Source: Pararge aegeria (taxonomy: Eukaryota > Arthropoda > Insecta > Lepidoptera > Nymphalidae). From it: a DNA stretch of 64,000 bases. Numbering within the stretch: the first letter of the stretch is position 1; every line of letters begins with the position of its first letter. Positions 52,962 to 63,715 of this stretch are shown here, in pieces. The notes below the pieces were generated by a model that searched no databases, had not been told where the DNA came from, and saw only the letters and a list, made by a program, of their open reading frames with translations. The translations under genes were made by a program, and so were the position numbers. Location of the stretch: assembly GCF_905163445.1 (NCBI RefSeq), contig NC_053200.1, forward strand, positions 11,284,001-11,348,000. The letters run 5' to 3'.

Positions 52962-53519
52962 TCATCGTAATGGTGGTATGTCAGAGTGTTCATGCTTGTC
53001 TAAGAAAAATAGAACGTATATTAGAGGAGCAAATACACCTAGAACGAGCACAAAACACAACAGGTGGAACCACTTAAGTCCAAAGTCTGCTCCCTGGGAA
53101 GTCAATTGTTTAACTACTACAGCTTCAACTGGTTCTTTTACTTTGCCTGGTAGTAGTTTTGTGTCTTCAGAAGCTACTTCGTTTTGCTCAGCATCAGTAT
53201 AAGGTATGACGGAAGGCATAAGTGTGCTGTTTAAAACTACAGTGTTACAGTCAATAGCAAAATCTCCATCATTGGAATGATTTCCATTTGAACTTGTATC
53301 TTTATTTTGAATTAACCTGTTTTGCATGGGACTTTGAAGTATATTTTCTAAATGCAGACTAGTGGAAGTACTGCTTGTAGAGGGTAAAGGCTCTGGACTT
53401 GGTTCAGTAGGAATTATTTCAGTTAGCACTGAGTATGGGGTAACAGGCACTTTAATTGTCCGTCTCGCAAATATTTCATTGTCCTTATGTATTTGGTTGA
53501 TCCTCTTCACTTCTGAAAT
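52962..53519 (-). CDS. LYSMD3: LysM protein coding exon 2 (end of LysM, linker, TM)
   Basis: Begins ISEVKRINQ after acceptor GTAACATTAG, which gives the right frame. The closer TTTCAG inside the exon would put the frame out. It ends with the membrane segment, HEHSDIPPLR and a stop. A serine/threonine/glutamate-rich linker of about 90 residues separates LysM and the membrane segment. Confidence 0.85.
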   Translation of the reverse strand: MSEVKRINQIHKDNEIFARRTIKVPVTPYSVLTEIIPTEPSPEPLPSTSSTSTSLHLENILQSPMQNRLIQNKDTSSNGNHSNDGDFAIDCNTVVLNSTLMPSVIPYTDAEQNEVASEDTKLLPGKVKEPVEAVVVKQLTSQGADFGLKWFHLLCFVLVLGVFAPLIYVLFFLDKHEHSDIPPLR

Positions 53520-54319
53520 CTAATGTTACATTGAATAAGTTGAGTTAGAGAGACACTTTTAATGTTACAATGAAAATAATTTTTTAAGGCTATTGTATTA
53601 TTTAAACAATATTAGCTTAACAAAAAACAATGCTTATTTATTTATCTTAATTTCAGTTTCAGTTGGGTTGTCCAGATAGAAAAGGGTTTAGGGTTTAATT
53701 CTTAGCATTCTTATTTTTTAATTATAATTTTGTTTCCCAAAAAAAAAAAACTACCTCAATGTTTTTTTACTCCATTACAATTCAGCCCTTGAGTGCAATC
53801 TCACCTGATGGTAAGTGAAGATGCAGTCTAAGAAGGTGAAATATGACGATCCAACAAAGAAATGCTGTTAAGCAATTGAGTGTTTTGTTGCAATGTTGTG
53901 TAGAAACTGATTAGGGGTATGACTACTACTAGGGGTTAACCCGCTGCCATCTTATACTGCATCATCACTTACCACCAAGTGAGATTGCAACCAAAGTCTA
54001 ACTTGAGTTGTAAAAAAAAAAAAAAGATTGACCTGTTAATTGGTCTATGGCAACTATATTAAACCTATACCCTACCTATTATTATTATTCTCTGTAAAGA
54101 GAACTTCAATTTCAATAATAAACTCACAGAACAATGAAATCGGAGTGCGATAGCTTGTAACGTGTCCCCTTCTTGCACTTGAGCCTCAATGAAGTGGTCA
54201 GGAGGTTTTATCCTGTAGAGTTGTATTTCACTGTGGCCTTCTTTCTCTTCACCAGAACCGTTCATGTTGGCCATCAAATCATCCCCACTGTGCAATATCC
54301 GCGTCCTGGATAACAACAT
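52962..54319 (-). CDS. LYSMD3: LysM and membrane-anchor protein, LYSMD3/4-type
   Basis: Two coding exons, 54128-54319 and 52962-53519, join in phase to about 249 residues. One LysM domain spans the junction, about residues 44-90: EAQVQEGDTLQAIALRFHCS, then ISEVKRINQIHKDNEIFARR and TIKVPVTPYSVLTE. A Ser/Pro/Thr-rich middle follows, then a hydrophobic segment near the C-terminus (WFHLLCFVLVLGVFAPLIYV) and a short charged tail. This order is that of animal LYSMD3/LYSMD4, single-pass proteins of Golgi or other endomembranes whose LysM domain may bind chitin-like glycans or act in vesicle traffic (family knowledge). There is no signal peptide. LYSMD3 against LYSMD4 is not resolved. The start ATG at 54319-54317 is the first in frame after an in-frame TGA that lies in the upstream exon. 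Confidence 0.85.
53785..54010. mobile_element. Foldback repeat family K in the LysM intron
   Basis: The left arm (GTGCAATCTCACCTGATGG, GTGAAGATGCAGTCTAAG) and right arm (TATACTGCATCATCACTTAC, CACCAAGTGAGATTGCA) are inverted copies about 215 bp across. A single-arm relative is at 26460. There is no coding frame. Confidence 0.65.
54128..54319 (-). CDS. LYSMD3: LysM protein coding exon 1
   Basis: Sixty-four codons: an acidic/polar N-terminus (NMNGSGEEKEGHSE), then the first half of the LysM domain ending RFHCS. The exon probably starts at 54321 after acceptor TTTAATAG. The donor is TCT|GTGAGT. Read without splicing, the frame runs on 20 residues to a stop. Confidence 0.85.
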
Positions 54320-54379
54320 TCCTATTAAACAACAAGTAAACACTTGAATAAACAACTACGTGTGCTAATCAAATCTTAC

Positions 54380-54500
54380 CTTTGTTTCATTTTTGATAAT
54401 GCTAAAACTAATGATAACTAAAGCGACCTTATGAAAGAGTATAAAGCTACCTTTGTTAAATTGTAACTTGTTAAGAATACCACGTATTCAGCGATTAGGA
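54380..54500 (-). other. Probable 5' noncoding exon of the LysM gene
   Basis: A minus-strand donor AAAG|GTAAGA lies just after 54380, 58 bases before the acceptor of the first coding exon, which makes a very short intron. A short upstream ATG in this exon (ATGAAACAAAG) reads 17 codons to a stop after splicing, so it would be a uORF that overlaps the main start. The 5' limit is a guess. Confidence 0.5.
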
Positions 54501-55470
54501 AACACAACAACAGCTGTTATATTCCGTATCATCTTTTCATTTGACACTTGACACCAGTTTTTCAGAGTAAATAAAATTGACATCTGACATTTTACATCAC
54601 ATCACCACACATCCCACAGAGCAACTAAGTTATAACCACTGGTTAAATACTTTAATCCGTTTACGTTTGTATCCTCTTTAAAATATGGCATCTATCTATT
54701 CACACTCTGCATTACTTCTTTCTTTGCTAAATTACTTCTTCTCACAAGTAATTGTTCTCTTTACTTTGTTTTTCTATTGGTTGACCGTTACAGTTTTATA
54801 AAAACAAAATTTACGCAAATAGTGTTAATTCTAATATAACTGTATCAATGAACAAAACTTACATTTTATTGAGAAAAATAAAATAAGTGTTTTTATTTGC
54901 AGATAATTTAATACAATAATTGATATGAAAACAATAATTTACGGTATTTTCCACAGACTTAAAAAAGTAAGAGGCTCTCAATTCGACGATTCGATTTTTT
55001 TTTTATATTTGTTACTCGATTACCTCGCCAATTATAAATCGATTTTGATGACTCTTTTTTTGTTTCGTGTATTATACCTCAAAGGTGGTCCCATTTTAAT
55101 ATGGTGAAGATTTATTAGAGGGATCTTGGAGAAATCGAGGGAACCCTGCAAATATTATAGGTTCAAAGCACATACCTATATAATTATACACACACACACC
55201 ATATTATGGTCAAGTGGAATTGAGACCAGAACTATACTCTAATTAGTATTAAACGAGCTGCGCTACGATTATGGTTTATGGCCGCTAAGCAATTTATGCT
55301 CGTCAAAATAAAAAAGCTGAATGTGAAGAACTGGGAGAACTCGTCAACCTTTAAAACCCCGGCCTCGGGAAATCAATAAATACCTTTAAAGAGTTATGAG
55401 CAGTTGAAATTTGGCTATTATAACTTAGATAATTGTAAAACTACCCACACAAAATTGTGGAAGATTTTTA

Positions 55471-55718
55471 GACAAAAAAACGACTTTATTGAACAACTAA
55501 AAATAAATAAATATTTTCTACATGTTTAAGTCGGTGCCAAGTAAAATGTTTAAAATTACTAGGTACTTCCTTGTTATGTACTAAAAATAGGAAAACCGTA
55601 TAAATAGTAGATATTTACATCTATTTAGTAACTTTACATTTTACTTGGCACTGACTTAAATATGTTGTAGAAAATATCCTTGCTTTTTAGTTGTTTAGCG
55701 CAATAGGTTTTTTTTGTC
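55471..55718. mobile_element. Foldback element with long arms
   Basis: 248 bp. The left end GACAAAAAAAC and right end GTTTTTTTTGTC pair, as do AACAACTAAAAA, ATATTTTCTACA and GTGCCAAGTAAAATGT with their inverses, giving arms of about 90 bases around a short unpaired centre. No frame. Single copy in this window. Confidence 0.75.
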
Positions 55719-57123
55719 AATAAATCTTATTTGTAATGTAAATTAAAATAAATCACAGAAGTATTCAAAATAGGTCACCTAGTAAATAATCAATTGATCA
55801 TATCTCTAGTAGCGACCCTTACATCGTCATAACCATCTTTATATAACAATCTTAATAAAATGGGAACATTCAAATGAAAAAAACGGTGGCGTTGTTACAA
55901 TTTTATTAACTTTAAAGTATTTTACACAACAGATATAGTTATAGAACATAAAATACCTTTGGTACTGCACTTGATAGGGAGTAGTCATAATAATTGATTA
56001 ATTGCACGTCAATAATTTAGTCTATCTACATTATGTACATAAATACGTACGGTTGTGGCCAGCTAATTAGGGTCAAGGAATTTGTGATATGAATTTATAG
56101 AAAAAAAATTAAGGGAGTTAAAAAGTTGATTTCTTATAACTATGCCTTAATGTAGGGAAATCTTAGACGTTACTTAATTAAACCCAGAAAACGGGATGCC
56201 ACCTTCTGCTTCTTCTATTCCTGGGCCGTTTCCGCACTTGGTTGGTCTGGAACCGTCAGTTGTACGTATCAACACTGATGCGGCTCTCCGCTGGACCACT
56301 CCAGCCAGCCAGGGATGCCAACTTGTGTGATGCGGTAAATTCGCAAAAAAAACGTTGTTTTAGTACAATGAATATCATACACAGATTTAAATAACAAGAC
56401 TTCGTATTTATCACCAAGAAGGTACCTCCTTAGCATAGAAAAGTTGTCCCTAATTAGTCGGCCACATAGGAAAATACAAAAACTAAGGTAGGAGTCATAT
56501 CTAAAAGTTTGGAAGGTTACAAAGAACAAAGTTTAAAGGTACCGTTCATTTGAGTTATTTTTTCTGAATTCAAGCTCATGCTCATATATAAATATCAAAG
56601 TACAAAATATAATGAAATTCAATGTTCGTTTATGAGCATGAGTTTAATACATAAAGTGCTCAGTATAAAAAAAAAAAAAAGACTTCAACCACGCATGTGC
56701 AGATGGAAGGTGTTAAGACACGACGTTTCGCCGCAGTCATCCGCCAAGTTGCTTTTTTTATGTGTACAGGTTTGCTGCAGCGACATAACTTTTAGGACGC
56801 GTGTCGAAATTATGTTTAATGTTCAGTTCTTGCATTCGGAGGAATCAGGCAGAAAGGCATCCTGGATGCTTCCTGTGAGACTCTGACACTGGCTAGAGGT
56901 TTGACCTTGACTCTCAAGACTGTGGAGCCTTGTGTCACCTTAGTTTTACTGTCATTAAGGCTACTTTCACCACGCTGCAACGACGGGTAAGGCCCACACC
57001 AATTGCGGGGGTTTAATCCAACTGCTCGATAAGTGTATAAAAACTGACGCCGATCGAACATTTGGCTCGTATTAACGTACCCAGGACATAGCCGGCGATA
57101 ATTTTCTTTATCGCGATTCTATC

Positions 57124-57154
57124 AATAACGTGATTCACTTAATCACGTTATTGA
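57124..57154. repeat. Perfect 13-bp hairpin
   Basis: CAATAACGTGATT, loop CACTT, AATCACGTTATTG. Confidence 0.85.
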
Positions 57155-57470
57155 ACTAAGAACACTAGACTTAATAGACCAAGATCCCATGTTCGCCAAG
57201 ACTGGGGCTTTAGTTCCGTCTTAGTGTAGACACTGATGAAGGTCGAAAGTGGCATGAAGTATTTGTCCACTGTATTAAATAAGTCATGTGCATATTCTTC
57301 CCAATATCATAGAATAATGCCTTCGTTGGGCATGACAAGACCAGCGATTTTTGCGTTCTATACCCTCTAGATATTATAGTACATTATTAATAATCAAAGC
57401 CCTTCCATAGATCTAGCGATCGCGGCCTCTCACGCTATTATAGAAATATATCACAGAAACACAAAAAAAT

Positions 57471-60375
57471 CCAAGATATTTATTACTACAGGTATGTAAA
57501 GTCAATCAGTCAAAACATTCAAAACATTCCATTACCAACCAACCAATTATAACAATTAATAACATTTCACATGTATGAATGGGTACATACTAAAATATTC
57601 TTAGACGAACAGCATGGAAACATTATATAAATTCTTAAAAGAAAATAAAAGCAATTCAGATGAGATTTTAGTTTAAGTATATAATTAAAAAGGTGATTAA
57701 ATTATTAATCAATCAAGTATAAATCAGTCAATTCAAATGGTACAGTGCGAAAGAAATATATTTCGATTCAAATTATTTACAATTAAATTACAAGTAATAA
57801 ATTGTGCCCAAAAATCAATTTAGTGTTCAAGATTTATATAATAAGAAAAAATGAGATCCAATAAAAACAATACTTGAAGTATTATGATTTTAAAATCACT
57901 ACTTTTTAATTATTATTATTCAATGTAATCAATAGTAAATTAAGACTATATACAGGCACGCTAATAAATTGTTTATACAAACAGTTAAATATAAAATTTT
58001 GCATTCAAAAGGTTCAAATAATCATCACAAATAAAATTATAATCGCTATGTACCTAATATGCTATCTAAATGTATAGACATGAAATCGTACAGAAATTGT
58101 TTGATTTTTTTTTCTGAAATATTAATGTGGTTTTACTTTTATTAATGATACATTTAGTATGGACCAAAACTTTAAATTTTTTTATTTACATTATAATTTA
58201 AAATAGGTACCATTATAGTAATCAAAACACGTAGTACATCATTTTTATAAGATACAATTATTATTAAAACACAATTGTTTTTTATTAAATTTAAAATTAA
58301 AACAGTTTAATAAGACAGAGATAAGGTTTTCACACACCATTTCGAGTTAACACCGACTTGATTGTTACATTTTTATGAGAGCTTGGTATAATTTGACTCA
58401 TAATAAATTTCTGTTAGGATGATAATTTAAAAAAAAAAATATTGTTAAAATTTGAATAAGTAAGAAGAAATATACTACGCAATTAAATGATGCACATTTT
58501 TGTATTATTTAGATTCAGTCGAGTCGGTGTTAAAAGCACGAGATAAGGTGTGCTAGCATAAGCAAAAGTTTCCGTTGAGTGAGAAAGGGACAAAATGTCT
58601 CTTTCCAAACCTTAGTATTCAATAAAATTACTTCGTTATTTTATCACTTGTCCTTTTTTTAGTTTGAAAACAAATCTCAGGTCTCAGATTCAATGAATGA
58701 CACTTTTACCCTATCAGACATTTTAATAAAAAAACACAAAATATTATAATGATTTTATAAAAAAAATGGTAACTTTTTGTGATATTAATAAAAAATTTAA
58801 GTTAATTTACTAAAGTTAAAACCGCATCATCGCAGATGCGGTGATATCCCAAACTGCATATCTCTAGTCAATGACTGGAAAATAAGACATACAATTGAAA
58901 TAGCTCGCTAGTTAATTTACTTTTGCTTTAAGGTTTGAAATACTTTCAATCGAAACTGGCGGGCACATAGAATCAAAGTTGTTAATAAGTATATAAAATG
59001 TATAAATGCAATTGTAAATTTTTAAACTTTGAAAACAAATTAGGTTATAACAGAGTTTCATGTATAGATGTTTAGAAATAGACCTTTAGAATTTCTGAGA
59101 CATAAAGTTACAGTATATGTCTCAGAATACAGAACAATCTGTATTCTTTGTTTCTACGGAATTTGAATCCAAATGTTAACAAAGTAATATATTACATATT
59201 TCGATAATAAATCTTATACTTAATAATGTAGGTAGTTAGTGAGTTAAAACATACATTTTAATATATTGAGATCCTATAGATATACCCTATTTTCCTTATG
59301 TTAAGGTTTATAATTTAATGGCAAAATTATTAGCTACGCATAAAGGATGAGGCTAATAGATAGCTCCCTTATATGAAGGCCGCAACGTAATTATTATTGT
59401 TTTTTTTTTTAAGGAAACAAAATATCGACAAAACACCGAAGACCTATGCCTCGTTGCATTAACAGAAAATGATTTAAATAAATTAATCTATATTTAAATA
59501 AATAAATAATCTGTATGTCATAATCAAATTATTAAATCAGATTAGTTTTATGAATGCATTATTTTTTATCAAAGACGGCCTAACCCAATACACGTACGTA
59601 GGGCAAAACACCAAACAATTTTATATCGCGAGTATTTTGTAGGCATTTATAACATTTCATCAAACATCAATCCATGATATAAAAGAAATAAACACTAGAT
59701 AATGTTATTCTAAATTCAATAAATAAAAAATGTACAAGAACAAGCGTTTTCAAAAAAAAAACATAATGTTCATTTAATTTGACTTCGTACAAATATATTT
59801 TAATACATGGGATTGAACTATGTTGGACACATACAGTATACTTATATAACTACTTATAGGATGCGTCTGAACCGAAAACGACTAGATTCTAGTGAGGTTT
59901 ATAAGTGAAAATCGGTTCCGCCGTCCTGAGTTGTATGTTTAAGGATGGATAAATGGAATAACCGTTTTATTTACGTACTTTAGTTGATTAATTTACCTAA
60001 TATTTTATAAACATTTCTTCAAGAAACTTTGACAAATCCGATCATTTGATGAGTCTATAATTTCTTCGTTAATCAATTCCAGAGACGAAATATGAAAGTG
60101 ACATTTGACTTTTTAACAAACCATTCCATTTACCAAAGTTCTGGTAATAATCCATATCAAACATATGGCGTATATACTTAATATATATATCGAAGTTTCA
60201 ATACACAATGTATGCAAAAATATTAATCAGTTTGGACGCACCCCAACCCATCTTATGCGGCATAGGTTCTAAAAGGCGAACTCCCAAACAGTTGACAAAA
60301 TCTAAGTCCGGTATTCGTATATAACATAGAAAAAATTAAAACACGTTATTGACGGACGAAGCAGACTCTAAAGGT
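57471..60375 (-). other. Probable long 3' UTR of the right-hand gene
   Basis: 2.9 kb of AT-rich, almost repeat-free DNA directly after the stop codon, in clear contrast to the repeat-dense DNA elsewhere. A minus-strand AATAAA lies at 57479-57484. The lack of transposon insertions suggests transcribed, constrained sequence. The extent is inference. Confidence 0.4.
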
Positions 60376-60763
60376 TTACGCGTTATCAAACCCTTGAAAA
60401 TCCCCGGGCCAGTTTTCTCTACGAGCGACACGGTCCGATCCGGTGCATGCGAAGAACGCATCACCCTCAAAAGGGTCAGCTTCCCTCGTGAAAATGTTTA
60501 CAGAGTCTGATTTCTTTATGTGCACTGGAGCGGGTTGGGGTTTCGCCCTTAACGGGGGTAGGTCACCCTCATCTTCCTCTGCTATTGATGCAGTTCGCCC
60601 TCTAGGGGTTGATATTGTGGTGAAGTCGTCCTCGAACATTGATCGAGGCGAGAGTGAGTCTGAATCGAATCGGAATCGAGTTGCCGGGGAGTCGCCGTCG
60701 CGTGCTCTGGCCGAGCTTCCTGATAGTGGGGATGCTGTTGTGTCTTCCTGCTCGAAGCCAAAT
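60376..60763 (-). CDS. Right-hand gene, terminal exon with DPF and FxDxF motifs
   Basis: Begins FGFEQEDTTASPLSGSSARA after acceptor TTCCTCGATATAG, which keeps the frame of the previous exon. A nearer-consensus acceptor at TTTTCCCCCAG would enter a different frame and give a peptide without these motifs. It ends GDFQGFDNA and a stop at 60376. Confidence 0.7.
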
Positions 60764-62368
60764 CTATATCGAGGAATCGAAAATGTAATCCAAAAATCTC
60801 GTATGCACTGGGGGAAAATGTCTTAATCTCGCTAGACATATCGGGATACTTCCCCAGACGTCTTATCTAGCGACCTTTCCGTCCGCATTATAAATCAACC
60901 AATTGAGCAATTAAGATTAAGGACACAGTGTTTTTAGCTTAACTTTGCTTTTAAATAATAACAAAAAGAATAAGAAAGTACTTGCAACTGAAAGAATATG
61001 ACTGTAGTTATCTTAGTATTTTTATGGCTTTTAGTAATTCCTCGCGATTACGATAAGAATTAGTATAAAGTACCCATAATGGCATTAGGAATGCTTAAGA
61101 AAGTAGAGTAATGTTGCCAGACTATTTGTTCGTCACTAAACATATCTAGCGACACATGTCGCTGGATATGTCTTCTAGAGAATACGATGCTTAAGACACC
61201 TTGCTTGCGTCTGGCTAACCTAAAATCACATTGTCTATGATAAGTAATAATTTTTTTATTGAAAAACTAGACGGTCATCTACCAAAGTGTCTCTAATAAA
61301 ATATACATTTACTATTCCAATATGAACAGGGATTAAGTATTTACCTGGTTGCGTCCAATGCAGCGTATGGCGCCCTTTTCTTAGTGTTCGGCGTCGGCGT
61401 ATCTTGGAAGTCATTATCAAAAGGAGACGTATGCTCCCTCTCCCGGGGGGAAAAGTCGTTTGAGAACCGATAATCGCGGGGCCTCGTACGTGGTTCCTCC
61501 CTCCGCCTTCGCCTTGGATCCCGCGAGTCCCGAATACTGTCCCGTGTATCTCGAGAATCCCGTCCCGATTCCCGCCCAGAATCTCGCGGATCTCGAGAGT
61601 CCCTTCCCGAATCTCGCCCCGAATCCCGCGCGTCTCGTGAATCACGACCCGAATCTCGAGGATCCCGGGAATCTCTGCCGGAGTCCCGACCGGAATCTCG
61701 TGCGTCGCGGGAATCTCTTGCTTCTCTAAGCTCTCGTTCGGCCTCTCGGCGAGATGCTATTGTTGCTGATCTACGCCCTGGCCAGCCAAGAGTTGATCCG
61801 TACCTATTTCAATTCACAGATAATTTAACCGGTGTAAAAAAAGGATGCGGTTCCTAAAACTATTGTTATTTTTGAGTCTATATTACGCGATATTTCTGCT
61901 AAGTGTAAACGGATTTAAATGATGAATGGATGAATGATTTTAATCAGGTGGTGTCAATAAAAAAAAAAACTGTTTGCGAATAACTGGAGAGTGCATTTAC
62001 TATAAAGATGAATATGATAGCTTAAGATTGGTATAACAATTTTTGAAAACTATGTGAAGTTCTGCCCTAAACGACATATTATTACAGTATACAAGTAGTA
62101 TTCTTATCACCAATTATGTTGCGAAGGTTTGAAAAGGAGCAGTAGGCGTTGTTTCCATTATAATTAACAGGTTATAGGTTCGATTGCTGCTTACAAAATT
62201 TTGGAAATATTTAAAATTCTGTAATAAACAACCTAAAAGAAAAACCAGTTGATAAAAACTTAAGTTGAAATAAAAATGAGTGTTACCTCCTTTCATTGGG
62301 ATCCTCTCCTTGTCTTAATTCGTTTCTTCGCCTCGTTTCCCGCCAACCGAGTGAACCGTAATTTCTTT
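60376..62368 (-). CDS. Unrecognised protein, C-terminal part (3 exons, partial)
   Basis: Exons 62287-62368, 61345-61803 and 60376-60763 join in phase (GT-AG) into about 308 visible residues; the 5' end is beyond the window. In order: two copies of a YGSxLGW motif (NYGSLGWRETRRR, RRYGSTLGWPGRR), a basic/charged stretch (SRREAERELREARDSRD), about 60 residues of RDS/RDP/RDA/RDT units, then DYRFSNDFSPREREHTSPFD, and a tail with MFEDDF, ADPFEGDAFF and NWPGDFQGFDNA. DPF and FxDxF (FEDDF) are motifs that bind the AP-2 alpha ear in endocytic adaptors (family knowledge), so an endocytic or clathrin-linked role is possible (inference). A Disabled-type adaptor is one candidate, but no PTB domain is in view and I do not recognise the family. 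Confidence 0.7.
61345..61803 (-). CDS. Right-hand gene, Arg/Asp/Ser-repeat exon
   Basis: 459 bases. RRYGSTLGWPGRRSATIASR leads into many degenerate RDS-type triplet-residue units over about 61510-61730, followed by REEPRTRPRDYRFSNDFSPR and PNTKKRAPYAALDAT. The acceptor is GAAATAG and the donor CAG|GTAAAT. Open frames on the plus strand here are shadows of the repeat. Confidence 0.75.
62287..62368 (-). CDS. Right-hand gene, first visible exon
   Basis: 82 bases encoding RNYGSLGWRETRRRNELRQG, EDPNER. The acceptor is TTATTCTAG and the donor GAG|GTAACA. The acceptor could shift a few bases (AGAAAG), so the 5' limit is approximate. Confidence 0.65.
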
Positions 62369-62493
62369 CTAGAATAAGACAAAAACTAAGAAATTCACTT
62401 GCAGTTCCCTGGGACATCGTACGAAGACAATTATTTGATGAAATTGCCTAGTGTGAGATTCACTTCCTAGGTTAATCAATCCAATACCGTGGA

Positions 62494-62556
62494 ATCGAAA
62501 GCGCCATCTAGTGACAGTACTGTTTTCCAGTATGCTCACTAGATGGCGCTTTTCGA
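62494..62556. repeat. Palindromic pair of CTCF-like motifs
   Basis: Left arm TCGAAAGCGCCATCTAGTGA and right arm TCACTAGATGGCGCTTTTCG are reverse complements with a one-base gap, about 21 bases apart. Each contains CACTAGATGGCGC or its inverse, close to the core bound by CTCF in insects and vertebrates (family knowledge). A diverged half, GGCACTAGATAGCGCTA, lies at about 63655-63671. Confidence 0.7.
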
Positions 62557-62844
62557 TGTCACACAAATTGTAGTTCAAATTCCTCGCGATTCAATAGAAA
62601 ATCTAGAGGCACCCTGATAAGTGAATTTCCCGTAAACAATCTTTCACTATTTCTACTATCACTTCGTTTGCTCGGCTCTTAAGGATAATAGCGTGATCTT
62701 AAATAGCCTATAGCCTCAAGAATTGGGCCGTGAAATACAAAAAAAAATATTTACAAATCTGATTGGTAGTTTCAGATGTCAGTGCATTCAAACAAAAAAT
62801 AAAACAAGAAGAAACAAATTCGGGTTTACTATTAGTACTGAGTG

Positions 62845-63715
62845 CCCAGTGTGAGATTTCTACCTACGACTTCTACTTATTCAAGCGGGTCTAAGTTAAT
62901 TACGATTTATACGGTATCAAATAATACAATTCACAAGTAACTTAGTTTTCACTTGTATCGGCAGTACCGATAGACGCCGCATCCTTTTTTTTTTAATCGT
63001 AAATTCGTTCACAGCAGGCCAACAAACGTTATGGAACCCTTTTCCATAATGCTCATTGGATTGGCGAGCAAGTACCGGTCATTTGCGATCAAAATTCCAA
63101 ATTCCACCGAAGTCTGTCATTTGATTCCTACGCAAACTTACGTATCAGTTTCATACTTGTACGCCGTTAAAAATTTTCAAGAAGCCAAGTTATTTAATTT
63201 GGAAACGCAAGTAAGGAGACCTTATTATATTTGTACTAAACAACTTTAGAAAGCATATGGTGAATGTAATGGCTACCGTAAGTTCTTCATCATCATCATC
63301 GTATCAACCCATTACCGGCCCACTACAGGGCACGGGTAGGATACCTGTAATGAGAAGAGGTTGAGCCAGTGGCCCACCACGCTGCGGCTGCGGATTGGTG
63401 TACTTCACACACCTTTGAGAAGGTTTCCTCACGATTTTTACCTTCACCGTTGAAGCAAGTTATATTTTAATTGCTTATAACGCACGAAACGTAGAAAAGT
63501 TAGAGGTGCGTTCTGGAATTTAAACTCGTCCCCCCGAAAGTGAAGTCGAAGTCCTACCCGCTGGGCTATCACCGCTTCAACCAACCGTCTGTTGCAATAT
63601 GCCAATATGAAGGATTTATGCGCAATCTAGTCACAATACCGGGAAACCGTACTGGCACTAGATAGCGCTAACTTTAACGCGATTGTGTATGTAAACTTAG
63701 GTAGAACATCTCACA
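62845..63715. mobile_element. Possible element bounded by CTMAGTGTGAGAT-type ends
   Basis: The left end CCCAGTGTGAGATTTCTACC and right end GGTAGAACATCTCACACTTA are inverted, and the left continues with CTACTTATTC and TTAATTACGATTTATACGGT, blocks also in the foldback element at 22800-22990. It includes a SINE at 63287-63580, so the element itself may be nested or the two ends may belong to separate copies. Confidence 0.4.
63287..63580 (-). repeat. tRNA-headed SINE (family 2), full copy
   Basis: CATCATCATCGTATCAACCC, CCGGCCCACTACAGGGCAC, CACGATTTTTACCTTCACCG, GTTAGAGGTGCGTTCTGG, CGTCCCCCCGAAAGTGAAG and the head end GGGCTATCACCGCTTCAA. Confidence 0.85.

Larger units (their letters stand above)
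54501..57470. other. Intergenic region between the LysM gene and the next minus-strand gene
   Basis: No gene is seen. It contains the foldback element at 55471-55718 and a hairpin at 57124-57154. The start of the LysM gene lies at its left edge, so its promoter should be within about 54500-54800. Confidence 0.5.

Noticed and set aside
60443..60826. Plus-strand 127-residue open frame
   Set aside because: It is antisense to the terminal exon of the right-hand gene, which is supported by phase-compatible splicing and motifs.
60582..60839. Alternative frame of the last exon using acceptor TTTTCCCCCAG
   Set aside because: The acceptor is good by consensus, but the resulting peptide lacks the acidic/DPF features that continue from the previous exon and has no recognisable motif; it is kept only as a possible alternative splice.
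61256..61729. Open frames in other registers across the RDS-repeat exon
   Set aside because: The repeat keeps several frames open; only the RDS frame joins the neighbouring exons in phase.
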